From NCBI RefSeq assembly GCF_024495425.1, contig NZ_JANHJR010000001.1, positions 372,001 through 436,000 of the forward strand: a DNA stretch of 64,000 nucleotides, written 5' to 3'. This document shows, one piece after another, positions 9,294 through 19,587 of the stretch; the stretch's first letter is position 1; every line of letters begins with the position of its first letter. The DNA comes from Haloarchaeobius litoreus. Lineage in GTDB: Archaea > Halobacteriota > Halobacteria > Halobacteriales > Natrialbaceae. The notes under the pieces were generated by a model that worked only from the letters and a program-made list of their open reading frames with translations, made no database searches and was not told where the DNA came from. A program made the position numbers and the translations under genes.

Positions 9294-10157
9294 GTGGCGA
9301 CGGACACCGAAGCCGTCACGCAGGGCGAGACGGACGTCGACGCCGAACGGGGCTACTTCGGAATCACCGTCTCGACGCGGACCAAGTGGAACCTCATCCG
9401 CGCGGTGACGGTTTTCGTCTACGTGCTGATGCTGCTGCCGCTGGCGGTCATCGTCATCAACTCGTTCAACCCGTCGCGGCTCGGCAACTTCCCGCCGTCG
9501 TCGCTCAGCCTCAAGTGGTACGAGGCGCTGCTCGCGGACACCCGGATGCTGCGTGCGCTCTGGAACAGCTTCCAGGTCGGGGTCGCCGCCGCGCTCGGGG
9601 CCGGTCTCGTCGGGACGCTCACGGCGATGGGGTTCGTCCGCAACGACTTCCCCGCGCAGGACGCCCTCGTCATCGTCATGCTGTCGCCGCTGCTCATCCC
9701 GCCCATCATCGTCGGCGTCGCCTCGACCATCTTCTTCGGCCAGATCGGTCTCGAGCGGTCGATCGCCTGGCTCATCGTGATGCACACGCTGCTGGGACTG
9801 CCCTACGCGTTCCTCATCATCCGCAGCCAGCTCTACCTGTTCGACGAGACCCTGGAGGAGGCCGCGAAGACCCTCGGTGCCAACCCGGTGACGACGTTCC
9901 GCGAGGTCACATTCCCGCTCATCTCGCCGTCCATCCTCACCGCGATGGTCATCGTCTTCGTCATCTCGTTCGGCGAGTTCACGGCGACGCAGTTCTGGGT
10001 GAAACGGACGACGACGACCGTCCCGGTCGTCATCTTCTCGATGCTCCGGACGAGCATCAGCCCGCAGATCGACGCGCTCGCGACGGTGATGCTCGTCATC
10101 ACCATCGCCATCCCGCTGGTCGTCCTCGGGATTCGGCGGTACCTGCTGCAGAACTGA
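9294..10157 (+). CDS. potC: ABC transporter permease, PotC type
   Basis: This second permease has 287 residues and starts with GTG one base after the potB stop. It has about six membrane helices and the EAA loop AAKTLGANPVTTFREVTFPLISPS. The N-terminal 30 residues are cytosolic and acidic. It completes a four-gene importer (binding lipoprotein, ATPase, two permeases). Downstream it converges on the FAD oxidase gene with a 72-base gap. That gap contains a C/G-rich segment that may end transcription from both sides, though I cannot point to a clear terminator. Confidence 0.9.
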   Translation: MATDTEAVTQGETDVDAERGYFGITVSTRTKWNLIRAVTVFVYVLMLLPLAVIVINSFNPSRLGNFPPSSLSLKWYEALLADTRMLRALWNSFQVGVAAALGAGLVGTLTAMGFVRNDFPAQDALVIVMLSPLLIPPIIVGVASTIFFGQIGLERSIAWLIVMHTLLGLPYAFLIIRSQLYLFDETLEEAAKTLGANPVTTFREVTFPLISPSILTAMVIVFVISFGEFTATQFWVKRTTTTVPVVIFSMLRTSISPQIDALATVMLVITIAIPLVVLGIRRYLLQN

Positions 10158-10229
10158 GCCCTCCTCTCGGGGAACCACCGACCGTCCCCGGGTCTGTTGC
10201 CATCTCGTTCGTTGATGATGAGAGCCGAC

Positions 10230-11405
10230 TCACCGGAGTCGGTCGAACGCGACGCCCGCTGTGGGGAATCCCGGGTCGAACCCGCCGACCTCCGCGGCGA
10301 CGAGTCGACCCGCGGCGGGCGCGTACTGGATGCCGTTCGCGTTGAAAGCGAGCACGGAGAGCCCGTCAACGTCGGTCGGGCCGAGGATGGGGTCGCCGTC
10401 GGGCGTCACCGTCCGGACGCCGACCCATTCGTCCACGACTGACGCCCCTCGAGTGCCCGGACAGAGTCGTCTGATTACGTCGAGCGAGCGCTCGTGGCGT
10501 GCGTCCTGTACGTCGTCCCCGATGGCGTCGGGGTCGAGCACGCTCGCGTCGTCGTACTGGCCGGGGAAGTGGCCGACGAACAGGCTCCCGTCCCGGTTCT
10601 GCCGGGTGTAGACGCCGCTCTCCTCGTGGTAGAGCGCTGGGAGGCCGTGCTCGTCGGTGTCGAGGGCCAGCATCGGCCCACGGGTGTTCCGGACGGGGAG
10701 CGTCACGCCCGCCGTGTCGAGCAGCCGGCGGTTCCAGGGGCCCGCGGCCGCGACGACCGCGTCCGCCCGTCGCCGACCATCGGTGGTGCGGACGCCGGTC
10801 ACCCGGCCGCCCTCGGTCTGGAGGCCGGTCACGGTCGTGTTCGTCTCGACCGTCGCACCACTTTCCCGTGCCCGGTCGAGCACCGCTCGTGCGAGCGCGG
10901 CCGGGTCGTCGACGTAGCCGACGCCGGGGCTGTAGAGCGCGCCGGTGACCGTGTCCGTCGCGAGTCCCGGCAGGACAAGCGTCTCGTCGAGTGTCTCCCC
11001 GGAGAGGTACTGCACGGGCGCGCCCTTCGTCGCCGTCGCGCTCGCCGTCGACTCACGAAGCGTCCGGTCGAAGTCGGACTCGAACGCCGTGCGGATGGCG
11101 TCGTCGCCGGCCGCCGTCGTGGCCAGTCGGAGGCGTCCGCCGTGGACGAACCGTGCCGTGGTCCCGGCCGCCGACAGCAGCCGCCCGTAGTACCGGATGC
11201 CGTACCGGAGCAGCGGGACGCAGGCGGCGGACTCGTGGCCCCAGAACCCGACGAATGCGCCGGACCTCGCGGTCGTCTCGTCGGCCGGCTCCGTACCGCG
11301 TTCGAGGACGAGAACCTCGGCGTCCGTCCCCCGGGCGAGGTGGTCGGCCGCGCTCGCCCCCGCGATACCGGCACCAACGACGACGACCCGGTCGGTGTCG
11401 GTCAT
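10230..11405 (-). CDS. FAD-dependent amino-acid oxidase/dehydrogenase (DadA/glycine-sarcosine oxidase family)
   Basis: This 391-residue flavoprotein begins VVVVGAGIAGASAADHLARG, a classic FAD-binding Rossmann motif, and ends with the C-terminal FAD block GDPILGPTDVDGLSVLAFNANGIQYAPAAGR found in DAO-family enzymes. Members oxidise D-amino acids, glycine or N-methyl amino acids to the imine and then the oxo-acid. The start at 11405 overlaps the racemase stop by four bases; the longer upstream reading frame is not protein-like. It is the last gene of a deacylase-racemase-oxidase operon, which makes a D-amino acid the most likely substrate (inference). Confidence 0.85.
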   Translation of the reverse strand: MTDTDRVVVVGAGIAGASAADHLARGTDAEVLVLERGTEPADETTARSGAFVGFWGHESAACVPLLRYGIRYYGRLLSAAGTTARFVHGGRLRLATTAAGDDAIRTAFESDFDRTLRESTASATATKGAPVQYLSGETLDETLVLPGLATDTVTGALYSPGVGYVDDPAALARAVLDRARESGATVETNTTVTGLQTEGGRVTGVRTTDGRRRADAVVAAAGPWNRRLLDTAGVTLPVRNTRGPMLALDTDEHGLPALYHEESGVYTRQNRDGSLFVGHFPGQYDDASVLDPDAIGDDVQDARHERSLDVIRRLCPGTRGASVVDEWVGVRTVTPDGDPILGPTDVDGLSVLAFNANGIQYAPAAGRLVAAEVGGFDPGFPTAGVAFDRLR

Positions 11406-12517
11406 CGCTCTGTCGCCGCCTCCCCGGCGCTCGGCGTCCCGCCGTGGTACGTGCGACCGACGTACTCCGAGGTGAACGCCTGGACGAGCGCACGGTACCC
11501 GGGGCGGAACGAGAGGGTGTCCCCGACCGTGATTCGGGCGGTCGCGTCCGTGATGTCGCAGACGGTGTGGTCGCTGCTCGCGCCGACCACCTCGACGCCG
11601 TCGGCGAGGGGGACGAGCTCGTCCGTGACGACGTCCTGCTCGCCGACCGCGACGATGGCCCGCTCGCGGACGCCCCGGTCCTCGAACCCGGGACGGTCGC
11701 CGTCGACGTCGCGGCCTCGTGGTCCCGCCGGCGTCGAGGGCTTGCGCTTGCACTCGATGACCTCCGCACGCAGGGTGAACGCATCATTCCGGAGGTAGGG
11801 GACCGTCCGGTCCCGCGTGACGTCGGTCCCGAGGAGGATGGCCTCCCCGACGCGGAGCTCGTTCACGCGGTCGGGGAGCGTCCCCGCCTCGACGAGCGGG
11901 AGGGTGACGCTGCTCCCGCCCGAGATGACGGGAAACCGCCGACCGAGGGCCGCCTCGCTCTCCTCGACGAGCGAGACGAACTCCCCCATCGACGCCGCCG
12001 TCGGGAGCACGCCGCCGAAGCAGCCGACGTTGGTTCCGACACCGACGACGCGGACGCCGTCCAGTTCGACCGCGCGGTGGAGCGTCGGCCGGAGGTCCTC
12101 GGGGAGCACGCCCTCGCGTCGGTCCCCCGTGTCCACCATCACGAGCACGTCGTGTTCGACACCGCGCTCGCGGGCGGCTGTCGCGACGGCCTCGAGCACC
12201 GCCACCTCGCTGTGCAACGAGCGGTCCGCGGCGGTGACGACGCGGTCGCGGTCGCGCAGCGACGACACGAGCAGCGTCCGCTCGGCGTCGACGTGCTCCG
12301 CGAGGCGTGAGAGGTTCAGAATCCGGGAGTCGCCGACCCCGTCGACGCCCCCGTCGAGCATCGCCCGCGCGACCGCCGGGTCGCCGGTGACGGCCTTCGT
12401 GACGCCGACGACGCGGCCGTCGAAGCGCGCACAGACCGCCCGCGCGTTCTCCCGGACGACGTCGAGGTCGACGTGAACGGTCGGCGCGTCGACGCCGCGG
12501 GTATCTGGGGGTGCCAT
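11402..12517 (-). CDS. PLP-dependent racemase, alanine/ornithine racemase family
   Basis: This protein of about 371 residues has the alanine-racemase N-terminal barrel. The PLP lysine lies in VVGVTKAVTGDP (near residue 34). Other family blocks are GVGDSRILNLSRL and VMVDTGDRREGV, which resemble ornithine racemase (Orr) rather than the classical two-domain Alr dimer. It should interconvert L- and D-amino acids, with ornithine or another basic amino acid as the best guess. The start at 12517 (MAPPDTRG) lies two bases after the deacylase stop, and its own stop overlaps the oxidase start. Archaea have no peptidoglycan, so a catabolic rather than cell-wall role is expected. Confidence 0.82.
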   Translation of the reverse strand: MAPPDTRGVDAPTVHVDLDVVRENARAVCARFDGRVVGVTKAVTGDPAVARAMLDGGVDGVGDSRILNLSRLAEHVDAERTLLVSSLRDRDRVVTAADRSLHSEVAVLEAVATAARERGVEHDVLVMVDTGDRREGVLPEDLRPTLHRAVELDGVRVVGVGTNVGCFGGVLPTAASMGEFVSLVEESEAALGRRFPVISGGSSVTLPLVEAGTLPDRVNELRVGEAILLGTDVTRDRTVPYLRNDAFTLRAEVIECKRKPSTPAGPRGRDVDGDRPGFEDRGVRERAIVAVGEQDVVTDELVPLADGVEVVGASSDHTVCDITDATARITVGDTLSFRPGYRALVQAFTSEYVGRTYHGGTPSAGEAATER

Positions 12518-12519
12518 GC

Positions 12520-13782
12520 TCACGAGAGCAGCTCGACCGCGCCCGCGGCGAGGACACGCGCCACGTCGACGGTCTCGTCGAGGTCGACCCACTCGCCCGC
12601 CCCGTGGATGCGGTCGCCGTCCGGCCCGAAGATGACGGTCGGCACGTCGGCGCGGTGGCCGAGGTAGTTGAAGTCGCCGACGCTCCGGAAGTAGCCGAGC
12701 GACGGCGACTCACCGGTGACCGTTCGGGTCGCGGCGGCGAGCCCCTCGACGAGCGGCTCGTGCTCGTCGAAGACGTACGGCCCGTATCGGGCGTCGGCGT
12801 GGGGCACCTCGCGGAGGCCCACCGAGACGTCGGCGTCGATTCCGAGCTCCGCGACGACCTCCTCGGCGTCCGCGAGCACGGACTCCCGGGTCTCGCCGGG
12901 GACGACGTGGCGGTCGACGAGGAGCCGGCACGACTCCGGGACCGACAGCGTCTCGCCCCCGCCCTCGATGGAGAGCGGGCAGACCGACCCCTCGCCGAGC
13001 AGTGGGTGAGAGCCCACCGGCATCTCAGAGAGGGCGTCGGCGAGCAGGCCCGCCGCGACGACGGCGTTCCGCCCGGCGTCCGGTGTGGAGGCGTGTGCAG
13101 CGGTGCCCCGGACCTCGATGTCGTAGAGGAAGCGCCCCCGTGCACCGAGGTAGAGCGTCGGGTTCTCCCGCCCCTCGCCGTCGAGGATGGGGCCCGGTTC
13201 GGTGACGACCGCCATGTCGCAGTCGTCGACGACGCCGTCGCGGAGCAGCTGGTCGGTGCCAAGCCCGTAGGGTCCTTCCTCGTCGACGACCGCCGCGAGG
13301 ACGACGTCGCCGGCGAGGTCGACGTCGGCCTCGGCGAGCGCGGCGACGGCGACCATCGCCGCCGCCAGCCCCGCCTTCATGTCCGCCGCCCCCTGCCCGT
13401 AGAGACGACCGTCCTCGATGCGACCCGAGAGGGGGTCCTCGGTCCACTCGTCGACGAGTTCGACCGTGTCCATGTGCCCGTTCAGCATGAGCGTCGGCGC
13501 GTCCGGGTCCGAGCCAGGCAGCCGCACGAGGACGTTCCGTCCCTCGTAGCCGGTAATCGCGGGTTCGCTGACGGCGTGGTACTCGGGGTCGAGCCCCCGG
13601 TCGTCGAGCCAGCCGTGGACGAACTCGCCGATCTCGTCCTCGTGGAAGTAGGGGCTCTCGATCCGCACGAGCGACTGGACCAGGTCGACTGTCTCGTCCG
13701 CGTCGACGGCTGCTGCCACCCGCCTCGCGGCGTCCGTGGAACTCTCGGACTGTGTCGTGGATTCGTCGTCGTTCATACTCAC
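12520..13782 (-). CDS. M20-family metallo-deacylase (ArgE/DapE/ACY1 type)
   Basis: This 420-residue zinc hydrolase removes an acyl group from an N-acyl amino acid or related amide. The metal and catalytic residues are visible as NGHMDTVEL (His and catalytic Asp), GQGAADMKAG (bridging Asp) and VVDEEG (catalytic Glu plus metal Glu). A dimerisation domain follows, and the C-terminal histidine block is IFGPDGDRIHGAGE. The first 20 residues are polar and could be shortened by using the second ATG (MNDDES). It is the first gene of a three-gene operon, with the CCTCTCATGACAGG palindrome 88 bases upstream. Confidence 0.85.
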   Translation of the reverse strand: MSMNDDESTTQSESSTDAARRVAAAVDADETVDLVQSLVRIESPYFHEDEIGEFVHGWLDDRGLDPEYHAVSEPAITGYEGRNVLVRLPGSDPDAPTLMLNGHMDTVELVDEWTEDPLSGRIEDGRLYGQGAADMKAGLAAAMVAVAALAEADVDLAGDVVLAAVVDEEGPYGLGTDQLLRDGVVDDCDMAVVTEPGPILDGEGRENPTLYLGARGRFLYDIEVRGTAAHASTPDAGRNAVVAAGLLADALSEMPVGSHPLLGEGSVCPLSIEGGGETLSVPESCRLLVDRHVVPGETRESVLADAEEVVAELGIDADVSVGLREVPHADARYGPYVFDEHEPLVEGLAAATRTVTGESPSLGYFRSVGDFNYLGHRADVPTVIFGPDGDRIHGAGEWVDLDETVDVARVLAAGAVELLS

Positions 13783-13869
13783 TCTCCGCGTACTGGGCCG
13801 TCGGAGTCGTCCGGTTCGACGGGCCCTGTCACGGCCTAGCCAACCCCCGGAACGACCCTAATCACCGCC

Positions 13870-13883
13870 CCTCTCATGACAGG
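13870..13883. promoter_or_regulatory. Near-palindrome shared with the pot operon promoter
   Basis: CCTCTCATGACAGG differs by one base from the perfect palindrome at 6066-6079. It lies 88 bases before the deacylase start and about 110 bases after the end of the upstream HTH regulator gene, so it falls in the promoter region of the deacylase-racemase-oxidase operon. A common regulator for the two convergent operons is the simplest reading. Confidence 0.45.
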
Positions 13884-13996
13884 TGGAGACAGGGGTGATG
13901 CTACCGTATATCATGAAGAGCTATCGACACGAAAGTCGCCCTCCTCCTCGGATTCAGAACAGCGGGTGACAGCGCGGTCGAGTCGGGCCCGATACC

Positions 13997-14710
13997 CTAA
14001 GGCAGCGCATCGATGACCTTCGCCTCGGCCTTCCGGAGGTGCTCCAGCGTGGTCGCCTTCGAGACGCCGAGCTCCTCGGCGATCTCCGTCGCACTCACCT
14101 CGCGCGGCCACGTGTAGTAGCCGCGCTCCCGGGCGAGTTCGAACACCTCCCGCTGGCGCTCGGAGAGGATGCCCTTCCGGAGGAGCCCGCCCGCCTCGCG
14201 GTCGTCCGACGTAATGTGCTGGACGTCTATCTCGGCGTCCATCTCGTCGCGGACAGCGTCGAGGCGTTCCTGGATGCTCGCGCGGTCACCCTCGATGACG
14301 ACGTCCCAGTACTCGCGACCGTCGTGGATCCAGACAGCCTTGTCCGGGATGAACCCGTTCGAGACGAGTGAGTCGTTGATGCTGCGGTCGTGCCCGTACA
14401 TCACGACGAGACTCTGGGAGACGTTGCCCGGCGTCGGTATCCGCTTGTCCAGGTCGAAGCTGTTGTCGAGCCGCCAGACGGAGTCGACCAGCGGCGACGA
14501 CTCGATATCCCCGACCAGCGTTTCGAGTGCCTCGGTGGAGTCCCCGTAGGCGGTGAACCGCCCCTTCGCCGAGTCATCGACCGTGTAGACGCCGTGCCCG
14601 AAGATCCCCCCGTCGGCGTTCTCGGTGACCTGGAGCGTCCAGCAGTCGGGGTGCCAGATGCTCAACGTCAGGTGCGACCCGGTCCGGGTGTCGTGTCCGG
14701 CCTCGGCCAT
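13997..14710 (-). CDS. HTH_10 (Bat-type) transcriptional regulator
   Basis: This protein of about 237 residues starts at 14710 (MAEAGHDTRTGS); the frame extends further upstream but runs into tnpB-remnant DNA and is not protein-like. The N-terminal 150 residues form the sensor-like domain common in haloarchaeal Bat regulators. The C-terminus holds the HTH_10 signature LSERQREVFELARERGYYTWPREVSATEIAEELG with the recognition helix SKATTLEHLRKAE. It is on the same strand as, and 214 bases upstream of, the deacylase operon, and is a good candidate to control it and perhaps the pot operon. What it senses cannot be read here. Confidence 0.88.
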   Translation of the reverse strand: MAEAGHDTRTGSHLTLSIWHPDCWTLQVTENADGGIFGHGVYTVDDSAKGRFTAYGDSTEALETLVGDIESSPLVDSVWRLDNSFDLDKRIPTPGNVSQSLVVMYGHDRSINDSLVSNGFIPDKAVWIHDGREYWDVVIEGDRASIQERLDAVRDEMDAEIDVQHITSDDREAGGLLRKGILSERQREVFELARERGYYTWPREVSATEIAEELGVSKATTLEHLRKAEAKVIDALP

Positions 14711-14750
14711 GTTTGACTTCAGTACGCAACCAAGGCGCATTACACTTGTG

Positions 14751-14822
14751 ATGGTTGGGGTGACTGTCACCACGAAGTTCCACAACCCATCCCTCTCACT
14801 GAGATTCAAGGAGAACGCCTGA
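14751..14822 (+). pseudogene. Remnant of a tnpB 5' end
   Basis: A 23-codon frame, MVGVTVTTKFHNPSLSLRF..., closely matches the first residues of the intact tnpB that begins 179 bases downstream ([18 protein letters not shown]). Over about 46 aligned bases some 7 differ, so this is an older, diverged fragment of a related element and not a fresh duplication. The match ends after about 18 codons. The fragment lies just upstream of the HTH regulator gene on the other strand. Confidence 0.6.
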
Positions 14823-14929
14823 CTCTTTAGCGTCAGGATAAATCCGACAATCGCTACACAACCTACCGCCGATAACACGATCCGATATTCCAATAGTTTC
14901 TTACTGTATCGAATTTAATTACAATAATA

Positions 14930-16225
<1,296 letters not shown>

Positions 16226-16289
16226 TACCGCTGGCTGCTTCGAGGACCAGCCAGTTTCGCGTCCAGGTACCACGGACTTCGGCGCCGAC

Positions 16290-16355
16290 TTCTGCCAGGA
16301 CTGCGACGCGCAGGTGACCATGGTCGACGAGGTGTGTCCCAGTGCGGGCGGTTGC
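16290..16355 (+). pseudogene. Scrap of a zinc-ribbon-like coding sequence
   Basis: One forward frame reads FCQDCDAQVTMVDEVCPSAGGC, close to a treble-clef zinc ribbon (CxxC...CxxxxxC) as found at the ends of many haloarchaeal small proteins. No start or credible extension is seen on either side, and the element right end lies 65 bases upstream. It looks like the leftover 3' part of a gene broken by insertion. The remaining DNA between 16226 and the palindrome at 16405 holds nothing else I recognise. Confidence 0.35.
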
Positions 16356-16404
16356 TCGATGTCGAGGGACGACCATCGACCGAGGCCGGCTACCACAAGT
16401 ATCG

Positions 16405-16431
16405 TACTTCAGAGTATGATACTCTGAAGTA
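16405..16431. promoter_or_regulatory. 27-bp perfect palindrome upstream of the ATPase gene
   Basis: TACTTCAGAGTAT and ATACTCTGAAGTA form 13-base perfect arms around a single central G at 16418. A further half-site-like stretch, TATCAGAAGTAT, follows at about 16437-16448. The palindrome ends 42 bases before the ATPase start, overlapping where a TATA box and transcription start would be, so a repressor site is likely. The A/T-richness contrasts with the surrounding DNA. Confidence 0.6.
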
Positions 16432-16473
16432 TGATTATCAGAAGTATTTCTTCCTCCCGGCGAAAGGTGGACT

Positions 16474-17931
16474 ATGCCAGCGTTCGTCAATCGGACGGAG
16501 GAACTCGCTCGGCTCCACGAGCTCTACGACTCGGACGACGCCGAACTCGCGGTCGTATACGGACGGCGACGACTCGGAAAGACCGCGCTCGTACGGGAGT
16601 CGCTTCGGGCGGACGAAGACGCAATCATCTATCAGGCGAAGCAGAAGACGAGCGAACTCCAACTCCAGCAGTTCATCGAGACGGCCGCAGCGTCGTATCC
16701 GGGCGTCGGACGCATCCGGGAAGAGTGGGACGAGATTCTCGGCTTTCTCGCCGAACAGGATGCGACCGTTGTGCTCGACCAGTTCCCGTACCTCGTCGCA
16801 CAGGATGAGAGTCTGCCGTCCGTGCTGCAGGCGATGTTCGACCACGAACTCGCTGACTCGGCTGCGACGTTCGTCCTCGTCGGGTCGTCGATCAGCATGA
16901 TGGAAGAAGCGGCGTTGCTCGGGAACAGCCCGCTCTACGGTCGCTCGTCGTTGAAACTGGACATCAGACAACTGCCGTTCGACGCCGCAATGGAGTTCTT
17001 CGATGACGAGTACACTGCTGAGGAGCAGGTGCTCACGTGGGGTGTGTTCGGGGGGGTTCCGTACTATCTGGAGGAGGTCTCACCGGACGCGACCCTCGCG
17101 GAGAACATCCTGCGGACGATCCTCTCCCGGCACGGCACGCTTCACAACGAACCGGACTACGTCCTGAGAATGGAGCTAACCGAACCCACGCGGTACTTCT
17201 CGATTCTGGAAGCTATCGCCGGCGGAAGTACCAGCCGAAACGAGATTGCCGGGACGACCGGTATCGAGTACAACCAGCTGTCGAAGTACCTCGACCGACT
17301 GGCTCGATTGCGCCTCGTCGACCGCCACGTCCCGATTACGGAGCAGAAAGAACGGAGCAAGCGCAGCCGGTACCGCATTCGTGACCCCTTCTTCCGTTTC
17401 TGGTTCCGCTACGTGTACGGGTCCGGTGACCAGTACGACGAGTTGGGACGAGATGCCTACGACGCCCTGGTCGAACCGGAGCTCGCTGACTTCGTGAGTC
17501 ACTCGTTCGAAGAATTCTGCTGTTCTGCACTTCGGCCGCTCTATCCGGAACACACGATCACGAACACAGGACAGTGGTGGTACGGTGAGCACGAGATCGA
17601 TGTCGTCGGTCTCACGGCGGGGGAGACGCTGCTCGTCGGTGAGTGCAAATTCCAGCAGTCACCGCTCGGATACGACGCACTCGCGGGGCTTCAGGAGCAC
17701 GTCGGCGAACTTCGATGGTCGCCGCAGGATGGGCGTGACCGGGTCGTAGAGTACGCGCTCTTCTCACGGAGCGGCTTCAAGCCGTCCGTCGAAGAGGCAG
17801 CCGCTGAACGGGAGAATCTCCAGTTGTTCACCGTCGATGAGGTCGTGCGCGCGCTCTCAGAGCACGGGGTTCGCAGAATAATCCGTTCCTCTATAGATTT
17901 ATTCCGTCTGGGGCAGAAAATACGAACATGA
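16474..17931 (+). CDS. Archaeal ATPase with C-terminal DUF234/PD-(D/E)xK-like domain
   Basis: This 485-residue protein is of the archaeal STAND-like ATPase family. The Walker A motif is YGRRRLGKTALV (about residues 28-39), preceded by the family start FVNRTEELARL. The Walker B position reads VVLDQFPYL, with glutamine where most relatives have glutamate. A winged-helix segment follows (about 250-290), then RDPFFRFWFRYV, the DUF234 entry motif. Near the end, EIDVVGL...LLVGECKF matches a D-(n)-ExK nuclease-like core. Such proteins are abundant in archaea, vary between strains and have no settled function. Its gene overlaps the next one by four bases. Confidence 0.8.
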   Translation: MPAFVNRTEELARLHELYDSDDAELAVVYGRRRLGKTALVRESLRADEDAIIYQAKQKTSELQLQQFIETAAASYPGVGRIREEWDEILGFLAEQDATVVLDQFPYLVAQDESLPSVLQAMFDHELADSAATFVLVGSSISMMEEAALLGNSPLYGRSSLKLDIRQLPFDAAMEFFDDEYTAEEQVLTWGVFGGVPYYLEEVSPDATLAENILRTILSRHGTLHNEPDYVLRMELTEPTRYFSILEAIAGGSTSRNEIAGTTGIEYNQLSKYLDRLARLRLVDRHVPITEQKERSKRSRYRIRDPFFRFWFRYVYGSGDQYDELGRDAYDALVEPELADFVSHSFEEFCCSALRPLYPEHTITNTGQWWYGEHEIDVVGLTAGETLLVGECKFQQSPLGYDALAGLQEHVGELRWSPQDGRDRVVEYALFSRSGFKPSVEEAAAERENLQLFTVDEVVRALSEHGVRRIIRSSIDLFRLGQKIRT

Positions 17932-18203
17932 AGGAACCGGACGACGAACTAAAAACGGCCGGCGAGAGCGGGACGGAACCACCGGATTTCGATACGTTGA
18001 CGCCGCCCGAAGAGCTTGTCCGTGGTGACCGTACCCGCGACGACTTCTTCGATGCAGTGCTGGCGCTGGACGCGCCGACGACGGTCAGCGATGTCGCGGA
18101 ACTCGCAGGCCACGGTGTGGACGCAGCGCGGGAGTACCTGGAGTGGTTCGAGCAGCCGGCATCGTCGTTCAGGTCACCGATTGACATCCTCCACGCGCCT
18201 TAA
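17928..18203 (+). pseudogene. DUF7342-type HTH regulator, truncated by tnpB insertion
   Basis: The 91-codon frame starts with ATG inside the end of the ATPase gene and encodes an acidic N-terminus followed by a winged-helix start (DAVLALDAPTTVSDVAELAGHGVDAAREYLEWFE). This resembles the intact DUF7342-type regulator at 55637-56227. At about 18178 it runs into the right end of the second tnpB element, and the last eight codons are element DNA. The regulator's C-terminal half is missing, and no continuation was found on the far side of the element. A four-base overlap with the ATPase suggests they were once co-expressed. Confidence 0.6.
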
Positions 18204-18267
18204 GGCGCGGGAATCCTCGCGCTCGGGGTCTGGCAGTAACGCCACCCCCGACGTGAGCGACTTTCTC
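18179..18267 (-). ncRNA. Candidate reRNA 3' part of TnpB copy 2
   Basis: The short non-coding stretch after the tnpB stop ends in the CGCGCCTTAAGGCGCG hairpin and the conserved right-end bases. In this family the RNA overlaps the 3' part of tnpB and its guide is the flanking DNA, here the interrupted HTH gene read on the minus strand. The RNA start is not defined. Confidence 0.4.
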
Positions 18268-19584
<1,317 letters not shown>

Positions 19585-19587
19585 CAA

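Noticed and set aside
10230-13262. Long open frames opposite or offset to the deacylase, racemase and oxidase genes
   Set aside because: They are arginine- or proline-rich with no domain motifs, as expected of shadow frames in G+C-rich haloarchaeal DNA.
14711-14893. N-terminal extension of the HTH_10 regulator with a hydrophobic stretch
   Set aside because: It is read from the antisense of the tnpB fragment and does not resemble Bat-type regulators; the internal ATG gives the normal length.
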